Shown piece by piece: positions 33,207 to 44,924 of a DNA stretch of 64,000 bases; position 1 is the first letter of the stretch, and each line of letters starts with the position of its first letter. Below the pieces are notes generated by a model, which worked only from the letters and a program-made list of their open reading frames with translations, had not been told where the DNA came from and ran no database searches. The DNA comes from VAZQ01 sp036555745 (lineage in GTDB: Bacteria > Pseudomonadota > Alphaproteobacteria > Rhizobiales > Xanthobacteraceae), in the NCBI GenBank assembly GCA_036555745.1, contig DATBKV010000185.1, forward strand, positions 1 through 64,000, in the 5' to 3' direction. The position numbers and the translations under genes are program-made.

Positions 33207-33971
33207 ATGATGGCTGGCAATATCGCATCGAAGCCTGCCTCGACCGTAGATGATGCGGAAGTCGCGCGACTTTCGGCGCTCGCGGCCGAATGGTGGGACG
33301 CGCGCGGCAAGATGGCCGTGCTGCACAGGTTCAATCCGGTTCGGCTCGCCTTCATCAAGGATGCCGTGTGCCGGCATTTCAAGCGCGACCAAAAGCGCCT
33401 CGATGCGCTCGCCGGGTTGCGGATGCTGGATATCGGGTGCGGCGGCGGCATTCTGAGCGAGCCGCTGGCGCGGCTCGGCGCGCTCGTGCTGGGCGCCGAT
33501 CCCTCGGCGACCAATATCGAGGCGGCGCAGGCCCATGCGGCCGCGGCCGCGCTGAGCGTGGACTACCGCGTGACCACCGCGGAGGCGTTGGCGGACGCGG
33601 GTGAGCGCTTCGAGGTGGTGCTGGCCATGGAGGTCGTCGAGCATGTCGCCGATCTGGATCTGTTCGTCCGGCGTTGCGCCGAGATGGTGCAACCCGGCGG
33701 TCTCATGATTGCAGCGACCATCAACCGCACGCTCAAGAGCTTCGCGCTGGCGATCGTCGGCGCCGAATACGTGCTGCGCTGGCTGCCACGCGGTACCCAT
33801 CAATGGGACAGGTTCGTCATGCCGAACGAGCTCGAGGCAGCGCTCGCGCGCCACGGTCTCAGCGTGGTGGACGAAACCGGGGTGAGCTATGACTTGCTTG
33901 CCGACCGCTGGCGGCTCTCGAACGACATGGACGTCAACTACATGCTGGTGGCAGAGCGTGCCCGCTCGTGA
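33207..33971 (+). CDS. ubiG: Ubiquinone biosynthesis O-methyltransferase
   Basis: A 254-residue methyltransferase that makes both O-methyl groups of ubiquinone. The characteristic AAEWWDARGKMAVLHRFNPV leads to the SAM loop LRMLDIGCGGGILSEPLARL and later EVVEHVADLDLFV, TINRTLKSFALAIVGAEYVL and LPRGTHQWDRFV, all strong UbiG signatures. A ggagg sequence (33201-33205) lies just before the paired ATG codons at 33207 and 33210; either may be used. Confidence 0.97.
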   Translation: MMAGNIASKPASTVDDAEVARLSALAAEWWDARGKMAVLHRFNPVRLAFIKDAVCRHFKRDQKRLDALAGLRMLDIGCGGGILSEPLARLGALVLGADPSATNIEAAQAHAAAAALSVDYRVTTAEALADAGERFEVVLAMEVVEHVADLDLFVRRCAEMVQPGGLMIAATINRTLKSFALAIVGAEYVLRWLPRGTHQWDRFVMPNELEAALARHGLSVVDETGVSYDLLADRWRLSNDMDVNYMLVAERARS

Positions 33972-34008
33972 GCTGCAATCCCGCCACCCCGTTCAAAGGT
34001 CGAACCGG

Positions 34009-34347
34009 ATGATCCTCGAGCTGGTCTTGTTCCGATCGCCGCCCGGCATGGACCGGGACGCCGTGCTGGAGGATGCCAAGCACACGATCCCGCGCTGGCG
34101 CGCCAACCCGGATCTCCTGCGCAAGCACTACATCCTCGGCGAAAATGGCGAGGGAGGCGGCGTCTACATCTGGCCGTCGCGCGCGGCAGCGGAGAAGGGC
34201 CACGACGCGGCGTGGCGGGAAGGCGTGCGCAAGCGGACCGGTGCAGACCCAGTCATCCGCTATTTCGATCTGCTGATGGTCGTCGACAACGAGCGCGGCA
34301 GCGTCACCGAGTGGACCGCGAGCGGTGCAGCTCGTCCGGTCCGCTAG
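34009..34347 (+). CDS. YdhR-like small monooxygenase-fold protein
   Basis: A 112-residue protein similar in pattern to the YdhR dimeric alpha-beta barrel family: MILELVLFRSPPGMDRDAVL, then GGGVYIWPSRAAAEKGHDAA and YFDLLMVVDNE. Members are putative monooxygenases acting on quinones or aromatic compounds, but the function is rarely shown. ATG 34009 is chosen since sequence upstream lies in the ubiG gene. It is 37 bases after ubiG, so co-transcription is likely. Confidence 0.75.
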   Translation: MILELVLFRSPPGMDRDAVLEDAKHTIPRWRANPDLLRKHYILGENGEGGGVYIWPSRAAAEKGHDAAWREGVRKRTGADPVIRYFDLLMVVDNERGSVTEWTASGAARPVR

Positions 34348-34370
34348 CGCGCCTGGCCGCACGCGTTCCC

Positions 34371-35264
34371 ATGTTCGATCCGGCCTGGCTGTGGGCGCTG
34401 TTCACCCTCATTGCCGCCGCCGCCCAGACCGTGCGCAACGCGACGCAGCGCGAGCTCACCGCCAAGCTCGGCACCGCGGGTGCGACCCACGTGCGCTTCC
34501 TGTTCGGCTTTCCGTTCGCGCTGCTGTTCCTCGTCGGCGTCATGCTCGCGCTGGCGCAGGAGCCGCCGCGCCCGGCGGCGATCTATTGGCTCTGGGTGAT
34601 CGGCGGCGCACTCACCCAGATCGCCGCCACTGCGCTGATGCTTGCCGCCATGAACGACCGCTCGTTCGTCGTGGTCTACGCCTATATCAAGACCGAGCCC
34701 GTGCAGGCCGCGCTGTTCGGCTTGGTCTTTCTCGGCGACGCCGTGGCGCCGTCGACCGCCGCCGCGATATTGACCGCCACCACCGGCGTCGTGGTGATGG
34801 CACTCAAGCCGGGCACCGCTTCGGATCTGAAGGCGACCCTGCTCGGTCTCGCCGCCGGCGCGATGTTCGCGGCATCCGCGGTCGGGTATCGCGGAGCGAT
34901 TCTCGCGCTCGCGCTGCCGAGCTACGTGATGGCCGCGACCTTCACCCTCGCCGTCGGCTTGCTGTTGCAGTCGGTGCTGCTGTCGCTCTATCTCGCGTTG
35001 CGCAATCCGGCGGCACTCGCGGCGATCGTGCGCTCCTGGCGGCCATCGCTGTTCGCGGGCTTCATGGGTGCGCTGGCGTCGCAGTTCTGGTTTCTTGCCT
35101 TTGCGCTCGCCACCGCCGCGAGCGTGCGCACGCTGGCGTTGGTCGAGGTGCTGTTCGCGCAGGCGATCTCGCGCTTCGTGTTCAAGCAGGCGACCACCGG
35201 CCGCGAAGCGGCGGGCATCGTGCTGATCGTGGTCGGGGTCGTGTTGCTGCTATGGGCGCCCTGA
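34371..35264 (+). CDS. EamA (DMT superfamily) transporter
   Basis: A 297-residue inner-membrane permease of the drug/metabolite transporter superfamily, with about ten hydrophobic helices and two EamA repeats (roughly 5-135 and 150-296). Examples are WLWALFTLIAAAAQTVRNAT, AALFGLVFLGDAVAPSTAAA and AAGIVLIVVGVVLLLWAP. The substrate cannot be inferred. ATG 34371 follows the upstream stop by 23 bases. Confidence 0.85.
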   Translation: MFDPAWLWALFTLIAAAAQTVRNATQRELTAKLGTAGATHVRFLFGFPFALLFLVGVMLALAQEPPRPAAIYWLWVIGGALTQIAATALMLAAMNDRSFVVVYAYIKTEPVQAALFGLVFLGDAVAPSTAAAILTATTGVVVMALKPGTASDLKATLLGLAAGAMFAASAVGYRGAILALALPSYVMAATFTLAVGLLLQSVLLSLYLALRNPAALAAIVRSWRPSLFAGFMGALASQFWFLAFALATAASVRTLALVEVLFAQAISRFVFKQATTGREAAGIVLIVVGVVLLLWAP

Positions 35265-35292
35265 CAGGCGCAAGGCCGCGCGTCCGGGGAGC

Positions 35293-35766
35293 CTAATTCC
35301 ACTCGTCCGGCAGCACCGGCAGCGGGTGGAACTCGATGCCTTCCTCATGCAGCTCCTTCGCCTGATCGGGCGAGGCTTCGCCATAGATCGAGCGGTGCTC
35401 AATCTCGCCGTAGTGCATCTTGCGCGCCTCTTCCGGGAACCGGCGGCCGACATGGTCGGCGTTCGCCACCAGATGCTCGCGCAGCTCCTTCAATTTCCGA
35501 CGGAGCTCGCGCTCCTGCGGCGACACCATGGCGACCGCGCCGGGCGCCGACGGCGGCGCGGGCGAGGCGGGCTGCTGCGCCGGCGCAGGGCGGCGCTCCT
35601 TGGCGCCCGACACGCGCGGCGCCATGATTGCCTTTTCCACTTTGGTGGAATGGCAGAGCGGACAGCTGATGAGGCCACGCCTGACTTGCTTGTCGTAAGC
35701 CGCGGAGCTCTGGAACCAGCTCTCGAAGGTATGCCCCTTATCGCAGGCGAGCGCGTAACGGATCAT
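35293..35766 (-). CDS. DUF1178 family protein
   Basis: A 157-residue protein beginning MIRYALACDKGHTFESWFQS, with CPLCHS forming a Cys pair that with the earlier Cys/His may bind zinc. The centre is Pro/Ala-rich; the C-terminal half has ELREHLVANADHVGRRFPEE and ARKMHYGEIEHRSIYGEA. The function is not known. Its ATG overlaps the nitrilase stop (ATGA), making grxC, the nitrilase and this gene a tight translational unit. Confidence 0.9.
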   Translation of the reverse strand: MIRYALACDKGHTFESWFQSSAAYDKQVRRGLISCPLCHSTKVEKAIMAPRVSGAKERRPAPAQQPASPAPPSAPGAVAMVSPQERELRRKLKELREHLVANADHVGRRFPEEARKMHYGEIEHRSIYGEASPDQAKELHEEGIEFHPLPVLPDEWN

Positions 35767-36647
35767 GCCGGGGTCCTCACGGCATGGAGATGGGCGGGTT
35801 CCGCCATCGGCTCGATGACCTCGAAGCGGCGGCCGTGCTGCAGCGAAGGGATCTTGGCGCGTGCCGCCGTCACCTCCGCCGGATCGATGCGCGCCAGGAT
35901 CAGCCCCGGCTCGGTGCCGCCTTCGGCCAGAATGCGCCCCCACGGATCGACCACGAGCGAGTGACCGAAGGTTTCGCGGCCGTTCTCATGCATGCCGCCC
36001 TGGGCGGCCGCGAGCACGAACGCGCCGTTCTCGATGGCACGGGCGCGGTTGAGCACGTGCCAGTGCGCCTCGCCGGTTTGCTTCGTGAACGCGGAAGGAA
36101 CCGAAAGAAACGAGCAGCCGGCCTCCGCCAGAGCGCGATAGAGCGCGGGAAAGCGAAGGTCGTAGCAGACCGTCAGCCCCAGCCGTCCCCACGGCAGGTC
36201 GGCGGTGACGGCGATGTCGCCGGGACGGTAGCTGCGCGATTCGCGATAGCTTTCGCCATTGGCGAGATCGACGTCGAACATGTGGATCTTGTCATAGCGC
36301 GCGACGATGTCACCCTTGCGGTCGATCAGAAACGAGCGGTTCGCCGCCTTCTCGGGCAGGAGCTTGATCGCCAATGAGCCGACGTGGACGAAGATGCCGA
36401 GCCTGCGCGCGCGCTCGCGCAAGGCGGCAAGCGTCTGGTCGCTCTCCTCAGGCGCGATGGCGGCGAACAGGCGCTCGCGCTTGATCTCCAGGATGTTGGT
36501 CATTTCGGGGGTCAGCACGTATTCGGCGCCCCGGTCATTGGCCTCCTCGACCAGCCGTACCGCCGCATCCAGGTTGGCTTGCGGCGAAAGGCCCGAGCGC
36601 ATTTGCACGAGGGCGGCGGTGAAGGCAGCGGGCTTGGCTGTGTTCAT
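35763..36647 (-). CDS. Carbon-nitrogen hydrolase (nitrilase superfamily)
   Basis: A 294-residue amidase of the nitrilase superfamily. The Glu-Lys-Cys triad is intact: Glu in YVLTPEMTNI, Lys in RYDKIHMFDVDL, and Cys in LTVCYDLRFPALY. Proteins of this group next to glutaredoxin and DUF1178 are close to Nit1/Nit2-type deaminated glutathione or omega-amidases, so a role in repairing deaminated glutathione is plausible but unproven. Start and stop both overlap the neighbours by ATGA. Confidence 0.92.
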   Translation of the reverse strand: MNTAKPAAFTAALVQMRSGLSPQANLDAAVRLVEEANDRGAEYVLTPEMTNILEIKRERLFAAIAPEESDQTLAALRERARRLGIFVHVGSLAIKLLPEKAANRSFLIDRKGDIVARYDKIHMFDVDLANGESYRESRSYRPGDIAVTADLPWGRLGLTVCYDLRFPALYRALAEAGCSFLSVPSAFTKQTGEAHWHVLNRARAIENGAFVLAAAQGGMHENGRETFGHSLVVDPWGRILAEGGTEPGLILARIDPAEVTAARAKIPSLQHGRRFEVIEPMAEPAHLHAVRTPA

Positions 36648-36940
36648 TCCCGGGGACTCCCGTCGGCTCCCACGCGCGCCGCGCCAGCGCCGAGCAGCGA
36701 GTCGAGCTTGCCGGCCCTGTCGAGCGCATAAAGATCGTCGTAGCCGCCCACATGGGCTGCGCCGACGAAAATCTGCGGCACGGTCATGCGCCCGTGAGCG
36801 CGCGCCACCATGTCGCTTCGCCCTCCGGGGTCGCCGGTTACGTCGATTTCGGTGAACGCCACGCCTTTGCGCGAGAGCAACCGCTTGGCGGCCTGGCAAT
36901 AGGGACAATAGCGGGTCGTGTAGATCTCGATTTGCGTCAT
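36644..36940 (-). CDS. grxC: Glutaredoxin 3
   Basis: A 98-residue dithiol glutaredoxin reducing disulphides with glutathione. The active site CPYC is at residues 11-14 (TTRYCPYCQAAKRLLSRKGV), followed by the glutathione-binding TVPQIFVGAAHVGGYDDLYA. ATG 36940 gives the family's usual start; an in-frame extension to 36967 adds nine residues. The C-terminus is about ten residues longer than most. It leads the grxC-nitrilase-DUF1178 operon. Confidence 0.95.
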   Translation of the reverse strand: MTQIEIYTTRYCPYCQAAKRLLSRKGVAFTEIDVTGDPGGRSDMVARAHGRMTVPQIFVGAAHVGGYDDLYALDRAGKLDSLLGAGAARVGADGSPRE

Positions 36941-36985
36941 CGGGGCAGCTGGGGTCACTGGAATCATCCGGGACGGCCGGCCTGT

Positions 36986-37783
36986 TTATATGGGAGCACC
37001 GACCGCGGTCACAACCCGCGCGAACGTGAGGACATCGACGGAGGCCGCGCCCGCCCGCAACAACGTGCGGGTGCAGCCGTCGACCGTAGCGCCGGACGTG
37101 AGCACATCATCGACCAGGACGAGCTTTCGTCCCATCACCGCGGCCCTGCCTTCGGCCGGCACCCGGAAGGCACCCTGGACGTTCTGCGCGCGCTCGGACT
37201 TGCCCAACCCGACCTGCTGCGGGGTGGCCTTGCTGCGCTTGAGCGCGCCGTGCAGCACCGCGCGGCCGCTGCGCTCGGCGATGACCTCGGCCAGCACGGC
37301 CGATTGGTTGAACCGACGCGCCCACTGCCGGCGCCAGTGCAGCGGCACCGGAACGAGGGCATCGGCGTCTGTCAGCAGCTCGCGGCCGGCAGTCGCCATC
37401 CACCGTCCCATGAGGGTGGCGAGGTCGAGGCGGTCGCCATATTTCAGTGCATGCACGAGCTTGCGTGCGATATCGTCGTAGCGCACCGCCGCGCGCGCGC
37501 GGCGGGAGGCCGGCGGGTCTGCGATCGCTTCCAGCGACAACAGCCCGGGTCCGGCATCGAACGAGAATGGAATGCCAAGACGCTCGCAATAGGGCGGCGC
37601 GATGAACGAAAGCTTGGACCAGCAGGCGGGGCACAGCCCGGCGTCTTCGACCGGCTCACGGCAGGTGGCGCAAAGCCGCGGCAGCGCGACGTCGAGAACG
37701 AGCGCGAGCGTGCTGCGCAACGCGCCACGCAGCCGCGTAAATCCGCGCGGCGGCACCGCCGTGGCTTCCATTTCCCCGTGCAT
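36986..37783 (-). CDS. comF: ComF family protein (phosphoribosyltransferase-like)
   Basis: A 265-residue ComF protein. An N-terminal zinc-binding group (LCATCREPVEDAGLCPACW) precedes a PRTase fold with VPVPLHWRRQWARRFNQSA and the PRPP-binding loop KLVLVDDVLTSGATVDGC. Members help take up or process DNA in competent bacteria; in alphaproteobacteria the role is unclear. It is divergent from a methyltransferase gene, separated by 101 bases. Confidence 0.92.
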   Translation of the reverse strand: MHGEMEATAVPPRGFTRLRGALRSTLALVLDVALPRLCATCREPVEDAGLCPACWSKLSFIAPPYCERLGIPFSFDAGPGLLSLEAIADPPASRRARAAVRYDDIARKLVHALKYGDRLDLATLMGRWMATAGRELLTDADALVPVPLHWRRQWARRFNQSAVLAEVIAERSGRAVLHGALKRSKATPQQVGLGKSERAQNVQGAFRVPAEGRAAVMGRKLVLVDDVLTSGATVDGCTRTLLRAGAASVDVLTFARVVTAVGAPI

Positions 37784-37884
37784 GCCGCAACGGTAGCGCG
37801 CCAGTGTCGCAATCTCAACGCCAGGCGCGGTCCGCGGCAGTGACGAATGCGAAGGCAACAAACACATTGCGCCCAGGAGCTGCA

Positions 37885-38856
37885 ATGGCCCCGCATCCGC
37901 TCATTTTCGATCGGGGCCTGGTGCGCGCGCGCTTGGCGCGGGCGGCGGCGCTCGGCCCCTCCACCTTCCTGATGGAGCGCCTGGCCGAGGACCTGTCCGA
38001 TCGTCTGGCGACGGTGCTCCGCCGCTTTGATTGCGCTCTCGATCTCGGTACTCCGACCGACGCCGCGCGGCGTGCGCTCGCCGCGAGCGGAAAGGTCGCC
38101 ACTCTCATCAGCGCCGGCGCGCATGCTGGCAGGGACTTCTCTCCCGGTGTGCGAGACCACACCCGCCATGCGAGCACTGCCGCGCACGCGCGTTCGGCGC
38201 CGGACGATACCCGTCTCCATGTCGTCGCCGATGAAGAAATGCTGCCGTTCCGCGATGCCTCGCTCGATCTCGTGGTGTCGCTGCTTGCGCTGCAATTCAT
38301 CAATGACCTGCCGGGAACGCTCGTCCAGATCCGCCGCGCGCTCAAGCCCGACGGCCTGCTGCTCGCGGCGATCGCGGGCGGCGATACCTTGACCGAGCTG
38401 CGACAAGCCTTCGTGGCCGCGGAGGCCGAGATCGAGGAGGGCGTTTCGCCGCGCGTTATCCCTTGCGTCGACGTGCGCGAGATGGGCGCCTTGCTTCAGC
38501 GTGCCGGTTTCGCCCTGCCGGTGACCGACAGCGACCGCATCACGGCGCGCTACGCTTCGCCCGCGGCGCTGATGCAGGACCTGCGCCGCATGGGGGCGAC
38601 CAATCCGCTGCTGGAGCGCAGCCGTCGCCCCCTCAAACGTGCGACCCTGGCGCGAATGATGGCGAGCTACGGCCAGCGTTTTGCCGACGCCGACGGCCGC
38701 GTCCGCGCGACATTCGAGATCGTGTGGCTCTCGGGCTGGGCTCCGCATGCGAGTCAGCAGCAGCCGCTCGCGCCCGGCTCGGCGCGCCGCCGCCTTGCCG
38801 ATGCCCTCGGCACGAACGAGGTCACAATGCCCGGAACACGGGGCGATGATCAGTAA
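37885..38856 (+). CDS. SAM-dependent methyltransferase, NDUFAF5/BioC-like
   Basis: A 323-residue methyltransferase beginning APHPLIFDRGLVRARLARAA. The SAM loop region is degenerate (CALDLGTPTDAARRALAAS), but LPFRDASLDLVVSLLALQFI and NDLPGTLVQIRRALKPDGLL, then DVREMGALLQRAGFALPVTD and YRVAFASPAALMQDLRRMG-like sequence, mark the NDUFAF5 family. Human NDUFAF5 helps assemble respiratory complex I, and a similar role is possible here. A ccaggag Shine-Dalgarno supports ATG 37885. The C-terminal end NEVTMPGTRGDD appears unrelated. Confidence 0.83.
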   Translation: MAPHPLIFDRGLVRARLARAAALGPSTFLMERLAEDLSDRLATVLRRFDCALDLGTPTDAARRALAASGKVATLISAGAHAGRDFSPGVRDHTRHASTAAHARSAPDDTRLHVVADEEMLPFRDASLDLVVSLLALQFINDLPGTLVQIRRALKPDGLLLAAIAGGDTLTELRQAFVAAEAEIEEGVSPRVIPCVDVREMGALLQRAGFALPVTDSDRITARYASPAALMQDLRRMGATNPLLERSRRPLKRATLARMMASYGQRFADADGRVRATFEIVWLSGWAPHASQQQPLAPGSARRRLADALGTNEVTMPGTRGDDQ

Positions 38857-38898
38857 CCGCTCGCCGGAACTGCCGCTTTCGATTCCGAGTACCGATGT

Positions 38899-39306
38899 TC
38901 AGCCCAGCAGCGTCATTAGGTGAGACACCAACGGCGCGTCGGCGGGAGGCATCGGATAGTCGCGCAGTCGGTTCGCGCGCACCCAGGCCAGGCGCTGGCC
39001 TTCCAGCGCCTTCACGGTGCCGTCCCAGCGGCGGCAGACATAGAGCGGCATCAACAGGTGAAAGTCGGGATAGGCGTGGCTCGCGAAGGTGAGCGGCGCG
39101 AGGCACGCCTCGTTCACGACGATGCCCAATTCCTCTCTCAACTCGCGGATCAGGCTCTGCTCGGGCCGCTCCTCTGCCTCGACCTTGCCGCCGGGAAATT
39201 CCCACAAGCCCGCCATCGCTTTGCCGGCCGGACGCTGCGCGATCAGCACGCGTCCGTCGCTATCGATCAGCGCGCAGGCAGCGACGAGAACCAGTTTCAA
39301 GCTCAT
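38899..39306 (-). CDS. mutT: MutT-type Nudix hydrolase
   Basis: A 135-residue Nudix hydrolase, probably cleaving 8-oxo-dGTP to keep oxidised guanine out of DNA. The Nudix box is complete: GGKVEAEERPEQSLIRELRE followed by ELGI. The opening MSLKLVLVAACALIDSDGRV and the ending LVSHLMTLL are typical of alphaproteobacterial MutT. ATG 39306 is chosen over a start at 39345 by similarity to the family. It follows argJ in the same direction, as in other rhizobia. Confidence 0.93.
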   Translation of the reverse strand: MSLKLVLVAACALIDSDGRVLIAQRPAGKAMAGLWEFPGGKVEAEERPEQSLIRELREELGIVVNEACLAPLTFASHAYPDFHLLMPLYVCRRWDGTVKALEGQRLAWVRANRLRDYPMPPADAPLVSHLMTLLG

Positions 39307-39413
39307 GTCGATGCCACCCAAGAGCGAAGGCGAGGGCGCCGTCACGGCGGGCGCGCTTTGGTGCCAAACGTCAGTGAGGGGTCGTCTCGCGCCGCGTTCG
39401 ATCGCGGATCACG

Positions 39414-40715
39414 TCACGATCGATAATCGCCGTTGATGGCCACATAGTCCCTGGTCAAATCGCAGGTCAGCACCCGGTCGCGCCCGCGCCCGATCCCGAG
39501 CGCGACCCGAAGCGTGATCTCGGGCTTCTTCATCACCGCGGCGACCTCGGCCTCGTCATAGCGGGGGTCGCGCTCGCCCTTGTGGGCGACACGCACGCCG
39601 CCGAACCAGATCGAGAGCCGGTCGCGGTCGGCGCGTTCTCCGGCCTTGCCCACGGCCATGACCACGCGGCCCCAGTTGGCGTCCTCGCCGGCGATCGCGG
39701 TCTTGACCAGCGGCGAATTTGCGATCGAGAGCGCGATCCGCCTTGCCGCCGGCTTCGACACCGCGCCCTCGACGATGATCTCGACCAGCTTGCGCGCGCC
39801 CTCGCCGTCGCGGGCAACTTGCTCGGCGAGATTGGCGAGCACCGCCTCGAAGCTCTTGCGGAACGAGGGCAGGCGCGGATCGGATGCATTGGCGATTGGC
39901 GCAACGCCGCGTGCGGCGGCCGCGCCGGTGGCGAACGCCAGCAGCGTGTCCGAGGTCGAGGTGTCGCCGTCGACGGTGACGGCGTTGAAGGTGTCGACCA
40001 CGCCCTGGCTCAGCAGATTCTGCAGCACCCGTGGCGCGAGCGGCGCGTCGGTGAACACGAACGACAGCATGGTCGCCATGTCGGGTGCGATCATGCCGGC
40101 GCCCTTGGCGATGCCGCAGATGGTGACGGGCGTCGTTCCCAGCCGCGCGATGGCGGCGGCGCCCTTGGGAAACGTGTCCGTCGTCATGATGGCCTCGGCT
40201 GCGCCTTGCCATGAGCCAGGCGCGGCCGCGGCGACCAATTGATCCATCACGGCGGCGAACTTGGTGGCGTCGAGCGGCTCGCCGATCACGCCGGTCGAGG
40301 CCAGCAACACGTCGGCGGATTTGCAGCCCGCGGCCGCCGCGGCGATGCCGGCCGTGAGCTGGGTCGCCTGCCGTCCCGACTTCCCGGTGAATGCGTTGGC
40401 ATTGCCCGAGTTCACCACCAGCGCGCGCGCCTTGCCGCGTTTAAGCTGCGCGCGGCACCAGTCGACTGGGGCGGAGGGGCACTTCGAGCGGGTGAAGACG
40501 CCGGCCACCGCCGTGCCCGGGTCGAACAATGCCAGCAGCACGTCGGTGCGCCCGGGATAGCGGATGCCGGCAGCGGCGGTCGCCAGCCTGACGCCGGCTA
40601 CTTCAGGCATGTCTGGAAATTGCGCGGGCGCGAGCGGGGAGACTGCGGTCTTCGACAAGGCTTGCTCCGGCGTCCTGGCGCGGCGTCCGGCTTGGGCGCG
40701 GCTTGCTGCGGACAT
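39414..40715 (-). CDS. argJ: Bifunctional ornithine acetyltransferase / N-acetylglutamate synthase
   Basis: A 433-residue ArgJ of the arginine pathway, which recycles acetyl from acetylornithine to glutamate. The self-cleavage site is visible, KGAGMIAPDMATMLSFVFTD with the nucleophilic Thr after PDMA, and other motifs are VNSGNANAFTGKSG and TVDGDTSTSDTLLAFATG. ATG 40715 is used, though the frame extends eight codons. It is the second gene of the PPIase-argJ-mutT run, next to secA, an order conserved in Hyphomicrobiales. Confidence 0.96.
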   Translation of the reverse strand: MSAASRAQAGRRARTPEQALSKTAVSPLAPAQFPDMPEVAGVRLATAAAGIRYPGRTDVLLALFDPGTAVAGVFTRSKCPSAPVDWCRAQLKRGKARALVVNSGNANAFTGKSGRQATQLTAGIAAAAAGCKSADVLLASTGVIGEPLDATKFAAVMDQLVAAAAPGSWQGAAEAIMTTDTFPKGAAAIARLGTTPVTICGIAKGAGMIAPDMATMLSFVFTDAPLAPRVLQNLLSQGVVDTFNAVTVDGDTSTSDTLLAFATGAAAARGVAPIANASDPRLPSFRKSFEAVLANLAEQVARDGEGARKLVEIIVEGAVSKPAARRIALSIANSPLVKTAIAGEDANWGRVVMAVGKAGERADRDRLSIWFGGVRVAHKGERDPRYDEAEVAAVMKKPEITLRVALGIGRGRDRVLTCDLTRDYVAINGDYRS

Positions 40716-40779
40716 AAAAGACGGCGGTGGCCGGGACAAGCCCGGCCACGCATTTCGCAGACGGGGCTCGATGCAGGTG

Positions 40780-41706
40780 CTATTTCTTGGGCGCGGCCGG
40801 TGCTTCAGCCGGCTTGTCGGACGCCTTCTCGGCCGGCCGGTCGAGACGCTCGATCTTCGCGGTCTGGCGCAGCTTGCCGATGAAGTCGGCCTGCGACTTG
40901 CGTTCCAGATAGGTCTCGATCTGGTCCTTGACCTTGTCGAATTCGGGCGGCTGCTTGGTGCGCTTGTCCTCGACCTTGATGATGTGCCAGCCGAACTGCG
41001 TCTTCACCGGATTGGAAAGCTGCCCCGGATACATCTTGAAAGCGACATCGGCGAATTCGGGCACCATCTGGTCCTTGGTGAAATAGCCGAGATCGCCGCC
41101 CTCGGCGGCGCCGGGGTCCTTGGATTTTTCCTTGGCAAGCGTTGCAAAGTCGGCGCCCGCCTTGATCTGCTCGAGCAATGCCTTCGCTTCGTCCTCGGTC
41201 TCCACCAGGATGTGGCGCGCGCGTACCTCTTCCTGCCCCGCCATCGATTTGACCGCGTCGTCGTAGGTTTGGTGCAGCGCCTCGTCGGTCACCGCCGCCT
41301 TGGCTTCTTGCTGCAGCTCGTATCCCATCAACAGCTTCCTGCGCAGGAACGCCAGCCGTCGCTTGAAGTCGGGCTCCTCCGCAATGTGCTTCTTGTCCGC
41401 GGACTGCGTGACCATGATGATGTCGGCGAGGTAGGAGATCAGGTGCTCGCGCTTGGCCTCGGGCGACGCAGCCTGCGCGTCGGGGCCGAGATCCTCTTCC
41501 GCCAGCGCGAGGTCGCCCTGGGTGATGGCGACGCCGTTGACGCGCGCGATCACAGGATCGGACCCGGAGACCTCCGCCTCGGACGAGGAGGAGTTTTTCG
41601 AGCAGCCCGACGCGGCTGCTACTACGAACAGCAGCGTCGCGATGAGGGCGAGCACAGTGGTTGGCCGAAGCAGCGTGCTACGGGTCGGCAAATCGGGGGA
41701 GGTCAT
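40780..41706 (-). CDS. Parvulin-type peptidyl-prolyl isomerase lipoprotein
   Basis: A 308-residue exported foldase. The signal sequence ends in a lipobox with Cys35 (VVAAASGCSKNSSSS), so the protein is probably tethered to a membrane facing the periplasm. The N-terminal helical SurA/PrsA-like part precedes the rotamase domain (about 158-250): VRARHILVETEDEAKALLEQ, KSKDPGAAEGGDLGYFTKDQ and FGWHIIKVEDKR. It helps fold secreted proteins. Its tail (from about 285) is rich in Ala, Pro and Lys. It is divergent from secA, whose substrates it may chaperone. Confidence 0.92.
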   Translation of the reverse strand: MTSPDLPTRSTLLRPTTVLALIATLLFVVAAASGCSKNSSSSEAEVSGSDPVIARVNGVAITQGDLALAEEDLGPDAQAASPEAKREHLISYLADIIMVTQSADKKHIAEEPDFKRRLAFLRRKLLMGYELQQEAKAAVTDEALHQTYDDAVKSMAGQEEVRARHILVETEDEAKALLEQIKAGADFATLAKEKSKDPGAAEGGDLGYFTKDQMVPEFADVAFKMYPGQLSNPVKTQFGWHIIKVEDKRTKQPPEFDKVKDQIETYLERKSQADFIGKLRQTAKIERLDRPAEKASDKPAEAPAAPKK

Positions 41707-42049
41707 GGCGTGGTCCTGGATAGAGCGGCGTCGACGGCGCGCCGGACAGTTGCGTCAAACAGCCCCGCTTGACAATGATGTAGGGGCCGATTTTGACGAG
41801 AACGTGAGCGGGACGGGCCACAATTGACAAGGATGTGACCCCCTCTTATGTCTCCGGCAACCCGGCCTTTTCCGGCCGCAAGCCGCCGCCGTTTGCATGG
41901 ATCATCCCCGAAAACTGCGGCTTTTTCCGCGGCAAACCTTGGGTGAGCGCGCGGAGCTTGCCGCAACAAAAGGCTTCCGCTGCGGGTTCCCTCATTCTCG
42001 AATTTGGTAGAGTGCGGCGGCACCTGACAGGACGCGAAGGACTCTCCGG
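41707..42049. other. PPIase-secA divergent intergenic region
   Basis: About 343 bases. It contains a well-formed secA-side promoter (TTGACA at 41824), another ttgaca at 41769-41774, and a leader of about 195 bases before the secA ATG with a small gcgg/ccgc hairpin around a T-rich loop near 41921. No gene of the usual sort is seen; an open frame through the leader ends in ATGA overlap with secA. Confidence 0.5.
41824..41852 (+). promoter_or_regulatory. Predicted sigma-70-type promoter of secA
   Basis: TTGACA at 41824-41829 and TATGTC at 41847-41852 are separated by 17 bases, a near-consensus housekeeping promoter. Transcription would start about 8 bases further on, leaving a leader of roughly 190 bases before secA. 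It is a prediction from sequence only. Confidence 0.55.
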
Positions 42050-44860
<2,811 letters not shown>

Positions 44861-44924
44861 GCGCGCGACTGAGTGCGCACGACGGCGCAAGTCTACGCCG
44901 GCGGTCGCGCCGTTCGCAGCTGTG